A stretch of DNA of 64,000 nt from Dermatophagoides farinae (GCF_024713945.1 NC_134677.1:7319001-7383000); one strand, 5' to 3'; shown: positions 39,624 through 57,000, numbered from the stretch's first letter. The notes: a model not told the origin generated them from the letters alone. Numbers and translations: made by a program.

Positions 39624-42477
39624 GAAAAAAAACAAAAATAATTGAGAAAGAGAATTTTATCTCCATGTCCTAATCTCACGTGTGTTTCGTTTCATTCATA
39701 CATTCATTTGTGATTGTGTTGAATTTTTTTTTTTTAATTAATTTTCAACTTTTTTTTCATGATTGTGATGATGATGATGAGGGTTTCCGTTCATCGTATA
39801 TAATCCTCATAATTGTACAATATTAAGTAATAAGCTAATGTATGTGTGTGTGTGTTTGTATTTAGTGATTTATGATGAACATCAAATTATATCCTGCCTC
39901 AGAGATACACACACACGCACACAGAGATATGAGATTTTTTTTTACCTCAACAACTTGATCTAATCATAAATACATTTTTTTTTATTTGTCATTAACCATT
40001 TATTATTCAACGCCTAGATTTTTTTTCCATCTATCACTGCTGATTAGGTCAAGACGACAACCAGAAAAAAAAGAGAACTAAAGGAGTAATAACACAATGC
40101 TGTTCATGCTGGTTGAAATTTTTTTTTTGTCCATTTAGACACCTTGAACATATCATCATTGTTATTGTTGTTATTATAAATCATGTTCATGATAATTGAA
40201 AAATAACCACGATGTTCCATATTTTTTTTTTTTTGATTGTATTTTCATAACACCCATACAAAACACGATCGTTATTATTATTTTTAACAACAACAATTGT
40301 AATTGTCATACCTGAAATGAAAAGAAAAAAAAACCGATGGTAATGGCAAACAAATAAAATAAAACAATTCGATTTGACAAGCAATGATGATGATGATATA
40401 CAATTGCATTGAATGATCCGTATCATCATCATTATCATTGTTCTTCTTCTTTTTTTTTTGGTTATTCATATCAAATTGTACCAAAATAACCAGCTGCTAC
40501 TACTGACATACATTTATTATTATTTTTTTTTCAATGAAATTTATTCAAAAAAAAAAAATCAATCAATCACATTCATTTCTATGAGTGATGATAAAATGAT
40601 GAACCATAGCATTCAATTGTGTTTGGGTCATTTTTTTCGCAAATAATAGAATCGTTTTATTCGGTCCAGTTCAATTCAATTCATTTCATTCATAAAAGAA
40701 TAAAATCGTTTATGCATTTTTTTTGTATATCTAACTTGTTTTTCATGCTTGTTATGATGATGTTTATTATTATGGAAAAAAAAAGAAATTCATTCATCGG
40801 TCAACAATGATGATTTAGTTTATATCATTTGATTTTGAAACGAGAGAGCGAGAGAGAATGATGTACAATTTTGATTTCAAATGAGTGAAGAGAAAATCTA
40901 GTGCAATGAAGGCCAATTGATGATAATGATGATGAAAAATTTTGTTCATAAATTCATAATATTCATAATTTTTTTTTTCATAATAATTGGGTCATTATTG
41001 ATCTTATAAGTTTTTTTTCTGTTGTTGTTGTTTGCTTGTTGTTTGTTCCATTCCATTGAATTTTCTTTTCCTTGATTAAAAAAAAAATTTGATTGATTAA
41101 TAATCTAGTCAGCTTTTGTTGTTGTTGTTGTGAATTCAAGTTTTTTTAAATTTAATGGCAAATTTTTTTTTCTGTCATAATGATGATGACGATAAACGTT
41201 CGAAATCATCATCATATGTTTGGTTTATTTCTCAAACATAAATTTCACTATACAAAATAGTTTGGATTTTTTTTATCGATTTCATTTCTCCCATATATAT
41301 TTGGTATCTATGTCTCAATGTGTTTTTTTTTGTTTGGTTTTTTTTCGGTATTTTGGTTTTTTATATTTCGTTTTTTGATCATTGATGATGATGATGACGC
41401 CAGACATTCTCATATATAAATCTAAATAGACATTATAATGATGACGATGTTGTTGATGGTGGCTAGAAATGTTCATTAGTAATTAACATTCAACGATTGA
41501 TTGAATGATGGTAAACAGAAAACAAAAATTGATCGTCACACGGGTGACGCAAATGAATTATTATTATTATTATTATTTTTCTTCATCATGAATGATTTAT
41601 CAGCCAATTTGCAACAAATGAATTCCATTAATGGCCATTGGTTTGGTCGAACAAATACAACAACAACAACTACAACTACGAAGAAAATGGATTTTCTATG
41701 AGAAAAAAAACCCAGTTTTTTTCTGGTTTTTCTGGATCAAGTCAAACGAAAACGAAACAAAAATTTTACCATTGTATTTTATTCATCATTAGATCAGGAA
41801 AGAAATCTATTGATCATCAGGTTGATTTAATTATCATTTTTTACATTGTTTGTTTTGGTTATCGATTGATAATAATTTTGATGATGATTATATTGGACCA
41901 ATATTTTTTTCCTTCTCTTCTTTTCTTGTTTTTTTTTTAAATTCACCCTAGCGACCATGTGTTGTTAATATGTCGATTTTGCATCCTATGACATATTTTG
42001 TTATTATTATTTTCATCATCATCATGGATTAATATCTCAAATAATCGACTAGATGTCTACCAAAACCATATCATATTGTATGTGTGCGTGTGTGTGTGTG
42101 TGTGTGGTTATTGTCATTGTTATTTTGCCAATTATTATGATAACAATAAATATTGTTCTTTCTTTTCTATTGTTTCTGGTTTTTTTTTGTTTTTGTTGTT
42201 GTTGATAATGATGATGATGACTAATTTGATTCCATTTTGTCATATGCAACAAATATTTATCATTATTGAAAATAAATTTTTGTTTGCTTTTTAGTCTAAA
42301 TGTTTGGTAGTGGCCAACAAAAGTTGCCATTATTATTTTCTCTTTTTACAAAGATTCTTTTCTATTTCTATCTATGTTATTATTGAAATGGCTTTGAACT
42401 TGAATTTTTCTTTACTATTTTTTACACGTCATAATACAAAAAATAATCGAAAAAAAATTAAAAAAACTTTATTTCTT
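36934..42477. other. Low-complexity non-coding region upstream of the kinase core
   Basis: No coding exon supported. It contains one of the longest TG tracts of the window (39583-39614), several poly-T runs and CAT/TTG repeats. It would be a 5.6-kb intron if 36445-36933 is a kinase first exon. Confidence 0.55.
39583..39614. repeat. (TG)n microsatellite
   Basis: About sixteen uninterrupted TG units read directly; potential Z-DNA-forming tract. Confidence 0.9.
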
Positions 42478-47073
<4,596 letters not shown>

Positions 47074-47357
47074 ATAAATATAGAAAATCCGACCCATCAT
47101 CATGAACATCTTCATTCTTTTGTTGGTTTTTTTTGTCACTTTCATCTCATTCAATTAATTTTGTGATCAATTATTTAAAATTATTGATGATGATTGTTTC
47201 AAAGTATTCTTCGCAAATGTTTTTTCCATTTTCTTATCTTCGTTGTTCCAATGTTGTTAAAAACAAATCATCGATATCATGAATGAAGAAAATAATCCAC
47301 CACAAACATACATACACAAGCCCTTATTTTATTTTATATATTATAAATCAAATCAAA

Positions 47358-47363
47358 AATAAA
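47358..47363 (+). terminator. trc: Probable poly(A) signal of the NDR kinase gene
   Basis: AATAAA about 285 bases after the stop. Another AATAAA (47073-47078) overlaps the last base of the stop codon and is probably too close to serve alone. The convergent gene ends at 47515, so the two 3' ends are close or overlapping. Confidence 0.45.
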
Positions 47364-47469
47364 ATGAACATTTAGGTAAAAGAAACTATGATTATGATAA
47401 TTAGAAAAAAATGAATTTTATTTGAATTCAAGTTTACAAAAGCCCACGATAGATGGCGTATAAGTAATT

Positions 47470-47480
47470 TTTATTTTATT
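47470..47480 (-). terminator. Overlapping poly(A) signals of the minus-strand secreted-protein gene
   Basis: Two overlapping AATAAA motifs on the minus strand (TTTATTTTATT on plus), about 35 bases beyond the TAA stop at 47515-47517. Confidence 0.5.
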
Positions 47481-47514
47481 TCATTTTTTTTAAATTCAAA
47501 TTCTAGATATTGGA

Positions 47515-48632
47515 TTATCCTAAAATTTTTGCAATGACAAAACCATGTCCTACAGCTCGTAAATAACGACGCCATGAATTGAAATCCATTGCCAATGTTT
47601 TGGGTTTGGAATTAGCAGCACCACCACTAGGCCCGATCTGAATGGAATATAAAAAAAGAGTGTTTGAAATAAATAAAAATAATAATTATTACAATGAAAT
47701 CAATTTTTTGTTGTTGTTGTACATACGAGACTGAAATGGAGTCCCGTATTTGTTATCATCGTACCCACTGAGGTGGATGTCTTATCAACAGCATTCACAC
47801 TTAATCCAGTAAATGCACCGATCGGACGAACCATATATCGCAATGGACTGATGCCATATGCCATCGAATTGGCAGTCTTTGGAATTGCTATTTCCATTTG
47901 ATTTAATGACAGCTCGTTGATTGTTGTTGATACTGATGATTCTTCTATTTTGGTTGAATTTTGAAATAATTCATCATCTTCTTTTCTTGAATTTGGTGAA
48001 GCAATATCTGGTAGATGAAATGGTTCAGGAATCAAAAGAACAACTTTAGGTTCTTTATCTTGATCATTATTATTGTTGATTTCATTATGTAGTCGAAAAA
48101 CAATTGGAAAAGCACCACTTCGACCAGTTGTAGTTGCAGCAGCAGCTGATGAAGACGCTGCCTCATCAATTGATGATGGTTTAAGGATTTGCATTCCTTG
48201 TAACATTGATTTGAATCTTTTCATTACATAATTTCTGGTTGAAATGATCATCACATTCCAAATGGTAGAAATTATACTCTCTGCAGGATCAGCTTTAGCT
48301 GTATGGATGTAATAAGCATTAAATCGTTCCATTATGTTCGAATCGGTCAAGTTAGGGTTTTTGACCACCAGAAGCATCAAGTTGTTTAAATTATCATTTG
48401 ATCGAGGAGTGACTTGCTGCAATTGCATCAGTACGGAATCAGTATCTGTTACATTTGTAACTTGTTCGGCTATTTTATAGATTTTTTTGATAGTGCCATT
48501 GCTCATTTGAATCGGAACATCTGAAGAGTAATCAATTGTTTGAGTTTCAGAATAACCAATGGACATCGATGATGCCAAATTGGCGAATAAAATAATTGCG
48601 AAAATAGTAATGATTGAAGACATGTTGATCAT
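47515..48632 (-). CDS. Secreted orphan protein
   Basis: Two exons on the minus strand: 48632-47727 and 47637-47515, joined in phase 0 (donor gtatgt, acceptor ttccattcag), 342 residues. The N-terminus is a signal peptide; either Met1 or Met4 (MSSIITIFAIILFANLASS) could start, and cleavage is likely just after SS or SSMS. The mature part has NVT, NLT and NST glycosylation sites, no cysteine-rich framework and an Ala/Ser/Thr stretch (SSSAAAATTTGRSG). A short beta-like segment follows (FPIVFRLHNEI, VVLLIPEPFHLP). The C-terminus (DFNSWRRYLRAVGHGFVIAK) is basic and aromatic and looks like the most constrained part. I do not recognise a family. The gene is tail to tail with the kinase, 442 bases apart at the stop codons. 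Coding status is well supported by length, the signal peptide, the clean intron and the poly(A) signals. Confidence 0.8.
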
Positions 48633-50118
48633 TCAAACACTTGCACGATAATGAATATGTCAATATTTTTACCATTTTAAATGTTTCAATAAGGGTCCTA
48701 AGGGTTGACCTTGGTTTTTTTTCATCAAAATTCGTGAAAAAAACCATTTTTTAATTGTCCTCGTTAATAGGCTGAAATCTATGGCCTTGAGCTAAAAAAC
48801 GATTGACGATGAGGAACATTCTTCAAGTGATTTGTGTATTTCATTATATTCGATGACCTTTAATTTTCAATTTTACCTTAGGTTGACATTATAGAAATGC
48901 AATACGTTTGAAATGCAAATGTGTGCATGTGATTATGATGAATACATTTAAGCTTATCATTGTATCTGTTCATTTGGCTCTATTGTCATTGATTTTCAAA
49001 CATAATTCTATTCACTGTATATCACCAAATTACTTTCAGGTTTAAAAAAAGGAAAAATTCAAGCTACACACATTGTTATAGTGAATATGATTATAATCGT
49101 TTCAATCGTAGAAAAAAAAAATTTTATCACTTGGCCAATCAAAATTTGTATATTTTGCTTATTTGTAAAGATTTTAGTCTTTTCGTTTTTCTAGAACGCA
49201 ATAACTTTTTTTTAGTCAAGTCAGGTGAGTAAATCACACATTCAGAATTGAATTCAAATTAATAAAACAAAAAATGCACAGTAATCGTCTATCCATTTTG
49301 AATGAGTAAAAAACCCATTCGATTGATTTTCAATCAAGGTTTTTTTTCTTGTTAATTTCCATGAATTGTAAGTGTTTGAAATGAATGAATGAATTTTCTG
49401 TTTATGCTTAAGTATGGATGACGATGATGTTGAAATTAATTCTGTTTCTTATTCACATGATTTCATGATATTCAATATATTACAAGCCAATATTCGCATT
49501 AATCATTCACGTTCGTTCAATTAGTACAAATTGTCAAGATTGAATTTTAAGAAATATTTTTTTTCGATAATTAAACCCAACAACCTTTTTCGTGGTATGA
49601 AATCTATTTAAAAATTTTTTGTTTTTGACAATAAATTAGATTGATCTCTCTAGTCGACTAGCTGACATGGATATTGTATATCCTGTCATCATTTAGTGAT
49701 GAAATAATAATAAGAGCACCACCCAAAACAAAGTTGATTGACTTTATTTGAATGAATGGAATTATCACTTTCTAAACAAATTTGAGGATATTCTAGTGAA
49801 AAAAAATTATGAACACACAGCATTTACATAGAAATTCTTGATATTTTTTTTTTACTGTGGGAAATCCATATTCTCGTTTGTTAATATATTTTCCTTTTTT
49901 TATATTTTGTCACTTGTGCTTACGTATTAATTGTATGAGTTAATCATTTATTGTTACTCATCATAGCAATCATTGTCATAATCAAATGATGATTGACGTA
50001 CATATACAGAGAAATCGAATTCAAAAAAAAAAATTGCCTAAAAAACAATATAAATGACCAGATTTCGATTGGATTTCCTCAGTTTTTCTGTTTATTCAAT
50101 TTTTTTCTGTTGTATTCA
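48633..50118. other. Intergenic region between divergent genes
   Basis: About 1.5 kb separating the minus-strand secreted protein and the plus-strand TIL gene; both promoters must lie here. No coding exon seen. Fewer microsatellites than elsewhere. Confidence 0.6.
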
Positions 50119-50567
50119 ATGAAAATTATGAATAATTATTCTAGTATCATCAGATTTCTCATTGGTTTCATATCCATTGTGATATTGATTGGTACAATAT
50201 CACCGATTGTTGATTCACAAAGTAAATGATATTTTTCTAATTAAACTGTAATCTGATTATTTGATTTTTTTTCTATTGATCAGGAAAGGGTGGTCGCCGA
50301 GGATCGTGTGGAATGAACGCTTTTTGGAATGAATGTGCAACTGCCTGTCCAGAAAATTGTTACAATTATGGTCGACCTCGTCCATGTACATTGAATTGTC
50401 TACAAAGATGTTCTTGTAGGAGTGGATTCGTTTTCGAATCATCATCATCATCATCACGATGTATACCGATTGGTCATTGTCGAGGTCGTGGTCAAAGTGG
50501 AAGAAGATGGAATAGAAATTTTCAAAGAAATTGGAGATATAACAACAACAATTATTACTATGGATAA
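50119..50567 (+). CDS. Secreted TIL-type cysteine-rich protein (likely protease inhibitor)
   Basis: Two exons, 50119-50221 and 50284-50567, joined after one base of a codon (128 residues, TAA stop). A signal peptide covers about the first 33 residues (FLIGFISIVILIGTISPIVDSQ). The mature protein has exactly ten cysteines in trypsin-inhibitor-like order: SCGMNAFWNEC, TACPENC, RPRPC, LNC, QRCSC, RC, GHC. TIL domains normally form five disulphides and block serine proteases through an exposed loop between the fifth and sixth cysteines. Here that interval is very short (CTLNC), so inhibition is not certain. A serine run sits before the ninth cysteine. The tail is Arg/Gly-rich, then Asn/Tyr-rich (RWNRNFQRNWRY, NNNNYYYG), unusual for the family. 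AATAAA lies at 50785. Confidence 0.85.
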
Positions 50568-52169
50568 ACGAATTGGATTAACAGATTTTTTTTATGGTAT
50601 ATAATCTTTCAAAGTAATCGTATTTTTAAAAAAAATGATTCATTAAGTTTTTTAATTTTCTAGTTCACATTTTGTCGTTTATCATTATCCGACAGTGAAC
50701 AAAAAAAAAAACTGTTTCACATATATACTAAATTTATAACTGTCTTTCTTAAACGTTTGGTTCTAATATAGCAGTACAGGGACAAATAAATCGGCCAAGG
50801 ACAATGGATAATAAATAAACAATGTCTGTTTGTTTGACAAACAAAATTTCAATTTTTTTTCCATTATTATCAATCATATACGACGATTGAATTGAATGAA
50901 AATTAAAATTTGAAAATGAGATTTTTTTCCATTTCATTTGTAATTTGAACAACCACAATATGATTATACATACGATAATCAAACACAAATGTTTTTCTTT
51001 TCTTTTTTTTGTTTTGTTTTGAATGACATGATTGATTTTTTTTCTATAAGAATTATAATTAGCACTTTTTTTTGTTAATTTGCATATTTTTTTCCATTGA
51101 ATCCTTTCAATCATCATCATAATAATGATGTTTTTCAGTTGCATAACGCTATGCTGACAAACGAACCGATGATTACGACAAGAAAAAAAAATCCAGATGA
51201 ATGAATCCACTTGTTATCATTTTGATTGTTATGATGATTTTAAAAATCTGAATATCGAATATGTATGAATATATGAGCAATTCTTGTGCCAAGAATTTTT
51301 TTTTTTGCCGACAAAAGGCAATTTTCACGCCAAAACAACCACAATTAATTTCAATGTCAACGGTATTTATATGTGAATAAGAATTGTAATATTCACCACC
51401 ATTTGAATGACGTAAAATTCAATGTGAATATGATGTGAATGAAACTAAATTTAGAAACGACAATCAAATATTTGATAAAGAACAAGGTAAAGAAGAACAC
51501 TGTTTTTGGAAATCTATTCAAGTTATAGTTGACAGTTGAACTCAAATTATTTGCAATATTTTTCTCTTTATTTTCTTAAATTTGTCATCACCATATCCAA
51601 ATATTCAAAAAATCAATTCGCCGGTGAACCTTTTTGGAATTTTTTCAGGTCTATTCAGTTCCATAATGGATGATTATCATGATCATGTTGTTCAAATTCT
51701 TATATTCAAATTAAAAATGATAAATAAATTCATATTGCGTCATTGCCATCATCATCATCATTCATTTTATTTCAGTAGTTGACTCGGTTAGTTTTGCTTA
51801 CTGGTTGGGTTTTGTATCCACGCCAACGCCATTTAGAATTTGTTTCGGTTTTGTTTAGTTGTGTGTGTGTGTGAGTGTGTTTTTTCCATTGTTGCTATAC
51901 CATCATATTCAAATGGACAAAGAAAATTGAATGCAAGTCGAATCGAAAAAAAAACATAAATTACATCAACATAGACACCCAGGTATATATAATACAAATA
52001 AAAAACAAAACAAAACAAAAAAAAAAGAAAAAACCAACAACAACCATCGAATTCTGATAATGAACCAACACATGGACAACAACAACAACAACAACAAAAG
52101 CAGCAATAATTCCTAATGAAAAATTCCTTATTACGAATATTTCTTTCATATATACAGCAATGGTTAATA
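50568..52169. other. Intergenic region
   Basis: Contains the poly(A) signal of the TIL gene (AATAAA, 50785-50790), poly-T tracts and a CAA-rich stretch near 52078-52105. A few non-repetitive open pieces (for example 51582-51782) lack a proper start and splice context. No gene is supported. Confidence 0.5.
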
Positions 52170-52321
52170 ATGAACGTTGTCGTCATTGCTTTTAAGCCAT
52201 TAAGTTCGGCATCATCTCGTGTATTTTCCATAGCCATCAATTTTTTCATGTATTACACATTTTTCCGTAAAGGTTAATCCACACATAAACATACAGGAAT
52301 ATGATAATGATCATTATTCAT

Positions 52322-52356
<35 letters not shown>

Positions 52357-52753
52357 CACAAACCCAAACACAATCAACCAACCGACTGAATCGAACGTAC
52401 GAATGAACGAACCGACCAACACTGGAAAAACAAAATGAATTGTAATAATTGTCTATTAATAGAATGACAGCACTTTGAATAAATGCATCACAAAAAAAAT
52501 TATTAGAATTTTCGTTTTACTGTCAGCCAATATTATTATTGTGATTGCCATATCTTCACCGATTTATAGTAAATGTGAATTGCTTTTATTTTCTGACTCA
52601 AGTGGTTGTACATCAACATTGACTACATTTTTGTTCAAATTTTTTCTTTTTATTTGTTGTTCATCTATATCAGCTACTGGATGTTTTTTTTTGTTTCTCT
52701 ACAAAACACTCAAAAAAATTTTGCCAGATTCTAATTTGATTGTCAACGAATAA
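52170..52753 (+). CDS. Possible small multi-pass membrane protein
   Basis: A spliced model rather than one open frame. ATG 52170 (MNVVVIAFKPLSSASSRVF, then a hydrophobic stretch ending MYYTFF) runs to a donor at 52267 (gtaaag) or 52273 (gttaat), both after one codon base. The pyrimidine-rich acceptor at 52525-52526 (gttttactgtcag) is in the matching phase. Exon 2 encodes NIIIVIAISSPIYSKCELL, then LTTFLFKFFLFICCSSIS, FFLFLYKTLKK and the stop at 52751. An acceptor at 52156-52157 leaves room for further 5' exons. The result looks like a small two- to four-helix protein of unknown family. The phosphatase start codon is only 56 bases downstream. An alternative reading is that the second part is chance T-rich sequence in the phosphatase leader. 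Confidence 0.35.
52328..52355. repeat. (CA)n microsatellite
   Basis: Fourteen uninterrupted CA units; it would lie inside the intron of the candidate gene at 52170-52753. Confidence 0.9.
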
Positions 52754-52809
52754 CTTCATCATCATTTTTTTTCATTTTATCATTAAATTCATTTTTTTTC
52801 ATCAAGTGA

Positions 52810-54030
52810 ATGACTTCGAAAATGTATTGGCGTGACAGATTTTCTCGACCATTGTCAACATCGCCTTCGATAACACCAAATGAATTATTGGAAATTCTAT
52901 TGGCCCATACATATGGCTATTATGTTTTACCAGCTGAACCGTATGATGAAGTTTATCCAAACATTTATCTAGGTGACAGGTAATTATTTTAAAATGTTTT
53001 AAACCAATATCTATCTCAAAACTAATTAATATTTTTCAGTACTACTGCATTATGCATACATCTACTAAGACGATTGGGAATCACACACGTTTTAAATGCA
53101 GCATGGGGTCGTCAACGAAATCTTGGCCTTGTTAATACATCGTCTTCATTCTATCGAAATGCACAAATTGAATTCATGGGCATCGAAGCTCTAGACATGT
53201 CAGCATTTCCACTTTATCAACATTTTTATTCGGCAACCGATTTTATTGAAAGTGCACTCAAACAATCTAATGGAAAAATTCTTGTCCATTGTGGTGAAGG
53301 TATATCAAGATCTTCAACACTTGTGATTGCATACTTGATGATTAAAAAAGGAATGAACGTGAGCGATGCTATCCGTACGGTTGTTAAACATCGAAATATT
53401 TTACCCAATCAAGGATTTTTATTGCAGCTATGTCAACTGAATGATGAATTGTTTAAAACACAATCAACCAAAAATTTTGATCAACCAAAAATTGAACAAC
53501 AACAACAACAACAACCAAGCCCAATGGAATTAAAACCACCATTAAACGATGAATTAAAATACACTAGTAGCGGAAGCAGTCGTTCACCAACGCCTAGTTC
53601 AGGATTATCTACACCTAATTTTGGTCCATCTTCTAGTAGTCGATCACCAACACCAAGTACTGGATTTTTTATGTCACCACCACCTAGTTATAATCGACCT
53701 AGTCGATCATCAACACCTAATCCTACATATACATCGGTATCTGATTATGCGAACAAATATACCGACAATAATAATGTTTATTACAATTACTCAAACGCTA
53801 TTCGACCGATTGAGAATCGAATATTAATGCAAAGAAGAATGGATTTTCGTCGTGCACAAAGTGTTGAACGTCCAAATTATGTTACAAGAGGTTCAAGCTA
53901 TATGAATAAAATTTCATGTAAATCTCCATTATCACGTAGTCACTATAATCTTCCCAATGCTAGCACTAACCATACATCATTGATGACTACTTATCTTACT
54001 AATCGACCGCTTCCAACATTATCTCGGTGA
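52810..54030 (+). CDS. Dual-specificity protein phosphatase (VHR/DUSP3-like) with SP/TP-rich tail
   Basis: Removes phosphate from phospho-Tyr and phospho-Ser/Thr. Exons 52810-52979 and 53040-54030, joined in phase (386 residues, TGA stop). ATG 52810 gives MTSKMYWRDRFSRPL; a second Met follows at residue 5. The catalytic domain spans about residues 45-170: PNIYLGDSTTALCIHLL, LGITHVLNAAWGR, then the general-acid loop ALDMSAF (Asp near 109). The P-loop is VHCGEGISRSSTLVIAYLM (nucleophile Cys near 141, Arg near 147), so the enzyme looks active. PNQGFLLQLCQLNDEL matches the C-terminal helix of VHR. The remaining 215 or so residues are disordered: a Gln run, then repeated SRSPTPS-type units with many SP/TP sites, then an Arg/Tyr-rich end. 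VHR and its close relatives are about 185 residues, so this tail is an addition. A candidate poly(A) signal lies near 54446. Confidence 0.92.
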
Positions 54031-57000
54031 ATTTAAAAATTTCATAAAACATGAAGAATTTTCTCATTGTTAATTCAATCACCATATATACAATCAATCA
54101 TTTGAATCTTCGTCATTACCGCCACCAACATCGTCATTGATAATGCAATAAGCACGTATCAACATTCGCGTAATGAGGATTATCATCTAAAATCATCAAA
54201 ACTCTTATTTTTTGTGTGATTTCGTGGCCAAAAAAAAAAAATATTAATAACCACACATATAATATACAAACAAGAAAAATTTAGCCAAACAAAAAAATGT
54301 ATTTTTGCAACAAATACACCGCAGAACGAGATAATATCTCTCGACAACATTGAAAAAAATGTAAATTTTTTTTGAATAAGGTATTTGATGATATACAAGA
54401 ATGAATTCAGCTTTATCATCATCATCATTTTGATTGTATCAATACAATAAAACAAGAAAAATAAAAAAAAAACTTGCATCTGTCTTAATTCATCATCATT
54501 TTTATTCTATTACAGATTCAGAAACAGGGCCTAATTATATTTTCATAATAATAATCAGTCTATCGTGACCAAATTGAACGATTCGTATCACTAGATTGTT
54601 AAATAATTTTTTTTTATGATCAATGAATACTTTAGATACATTTTTATACACGGATATTTGACTGAATGAATTGTATAGTTGTCATTTTATAACCGGCAGA
54701 TATATGAATATGAATAATAATAAAAAATTGACAAGCAGAAAAAATGATAATAATAATCATTTCCATCATGTTATACATAACGGCTTGCTGTCACACTTTC
54801 ATTTTTTTCAGTCTCATCATTTCTATTTATGGATTTAAAATTTGCATTAACAGACTAAAGATGAGCTGCAAAAAAAAATAAATAAATAATGATTCAAACA
54901 AGTGATTTTGAAGTTTTTTTTCAATCGTATGTTTCTGTAATTGGTTACGATGATGATGACTAGAAAAAATAATCAGACAGAAATTGTGTGTTCTGAAAAC
55001 AACTTTTGATCTTATCAATAAATCAGTTTCAAACAACCAAAACAATTGTGATTATATTAGATCCAGGATTTTCATAGATTAACAATGATGGTCATCATAT
55101 GTTCATGTTCATATATATATATTATGTTTATTTTCAATGATAATAATAGTTGCTATATTTATAATAAAAATTACTATCAATATGATAATGATTGAGATCC
55201 GATTTTTCTTTTCGGACAAAAAAATTGATCATCATCCTGTTTATGACCTATTATTGACCGGATAAATTTTCATTTCATTTTCTGGATCATTAATCGCAAT
55301 TAATTACATTTTGTATTTTTTTTTGTTCATTTCTGTTTTAATATTATATTAACATTTATTAATCCACTAATTAATGTCATTAAAATGTGTGTTGCAACAA
55401 CCACAACAATAACAATAAAATATGACATGATATGATATTACAATGACGACATTTTTTTTTGTTCTTTGTTCCTGATAATGAATATTAAAAATTATTTTTT
55501 CTCTCTAATCTTTTGATAATAATCCATTCATAGAACAAAATTGCATTGATAGAAGGAAACAATAAAAAAAACATGATGTTGCAGATGCTGATCATGATGA
55601 TGATGATGATGATGATGAAGATCCTTGAATGACAATTAAGGCTAGAACCCATACACAAGAATGATTCACATGATTTTTTTCCCCTTTTTTGTAGAATTTG
55701 AAAGAAATTGTATTGAATGACCATCAGTCATTTTCATAATCATCATCATCATCAGCCTCGAAAATCATCATCCACATCATTTGCACATATATGAATATAA
55801 ATTGTTCTTTTCTCAATTCTTTTTTTTAAATTTTCTACAGGCTTATTATGTTCACAATTTTTTGTTGTTGTTGTTGTTGTTGAAAAATAAAATCTCATAT
55901 ATATGGCCAAACATATACCGATTCTTTGTAAAATGAATGCAAAATTTTTCATTTTCACATGAAAATGTCATTAAAATTTCCCCATTTTTTTACATTTTGA
56001 ATTTAGATGTTTTCTTTATATTTCATTTTTCCATCCATATAATCGATAAGAAATCAATCAAATTTTCATTTTTAATGATACTGGTTCTTTTTCACATGCA
56101 TGCATGCACACACTCCCTCTCTCTTGTTTGTCTCTTTTGATAATTCGAACTTTTCAACGCGATTGATCATAGCACCTTTCAATATTCACTTCCTGAATTG
56201 AACATTGTCATCGTTGTTGTTGTTGTTGTTGTTATTGTAGATGAAATTGAAAAAAAAGTAAAAGTAAGTATAATCATCGTAATCATCGACGACACTATAA
56301 TCATCATTCGAATCATCATCATCATCATCATCATTCACATAGAACTTGTCTTGATATTCATCTATCGGTGAGTACAATTGATTGTCGTTACAATCATCAT
56401 CATCATCATCATCATCATCCATAATTTGTCTGTATGGCCATAGATTAATCCACTGATCAATCAAGTATAGAATAAGTAAGTACACACACACACACGAACA
56501 CAAATTTCAAAAAAAAACATCAAAGTTATCGAAGCAAAGCAAAACAAGATCTTCAAAAAAAAAAAAATTTTCTTGTCTTGGATTTCATGATCCTTCCTAT
56601 TATGTATCTGTGTGCATATATGATGATGATGGCTATAGATTGTTGTTAAAAGCACGCGTTTCGATAGTCAACAAACAACAACGATTGAAGAGAATGAATT
56701 CATAGCGTTGATAAAGAAGACGAAGAAGAAGAAGAAGAAGTCGAAGTCGAAGTCGAAGACGAACATATAAAAAAGATAAGGTAGAGTCAAGCCACATGTA
56801 TATGAATAGAAAGTGATGATGACCATACACACACACTATCGTTTGCATTTGTTTATTGTTGAGTGTATGTGAACAAACACACACAGACACAAACATTGAT
56901 TGGAATGCCATGTTTTTTTGTTTGTTGCCGAATGTAACAAGACTAGATTACCTTCACCTGTTGTAGCTTGATAAAGTTTTCCCTCTCATTCATATAGCAT

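Noticed and set aside
49650-49661. Perfect 12-base palindrome CTAGTCGACTAG
   Set aside because: Perfect 12-base palindromes are expected several times by chance in 64 kb, and the arms do not extend.
51833-52249. 138-codon minus-strand frame with a run of cysteines
   Set aside because: The cysteine run comes from a CAA/TTG trinucleotide repeat; no start context, splice sites or recognisable domain.
56186-56503. Asp/Asn-rich minus-strand frame of 105 codons
   Set aside because: Purely the translation of CAT/ATG and TTG microsatellites; no evidence of a gene.
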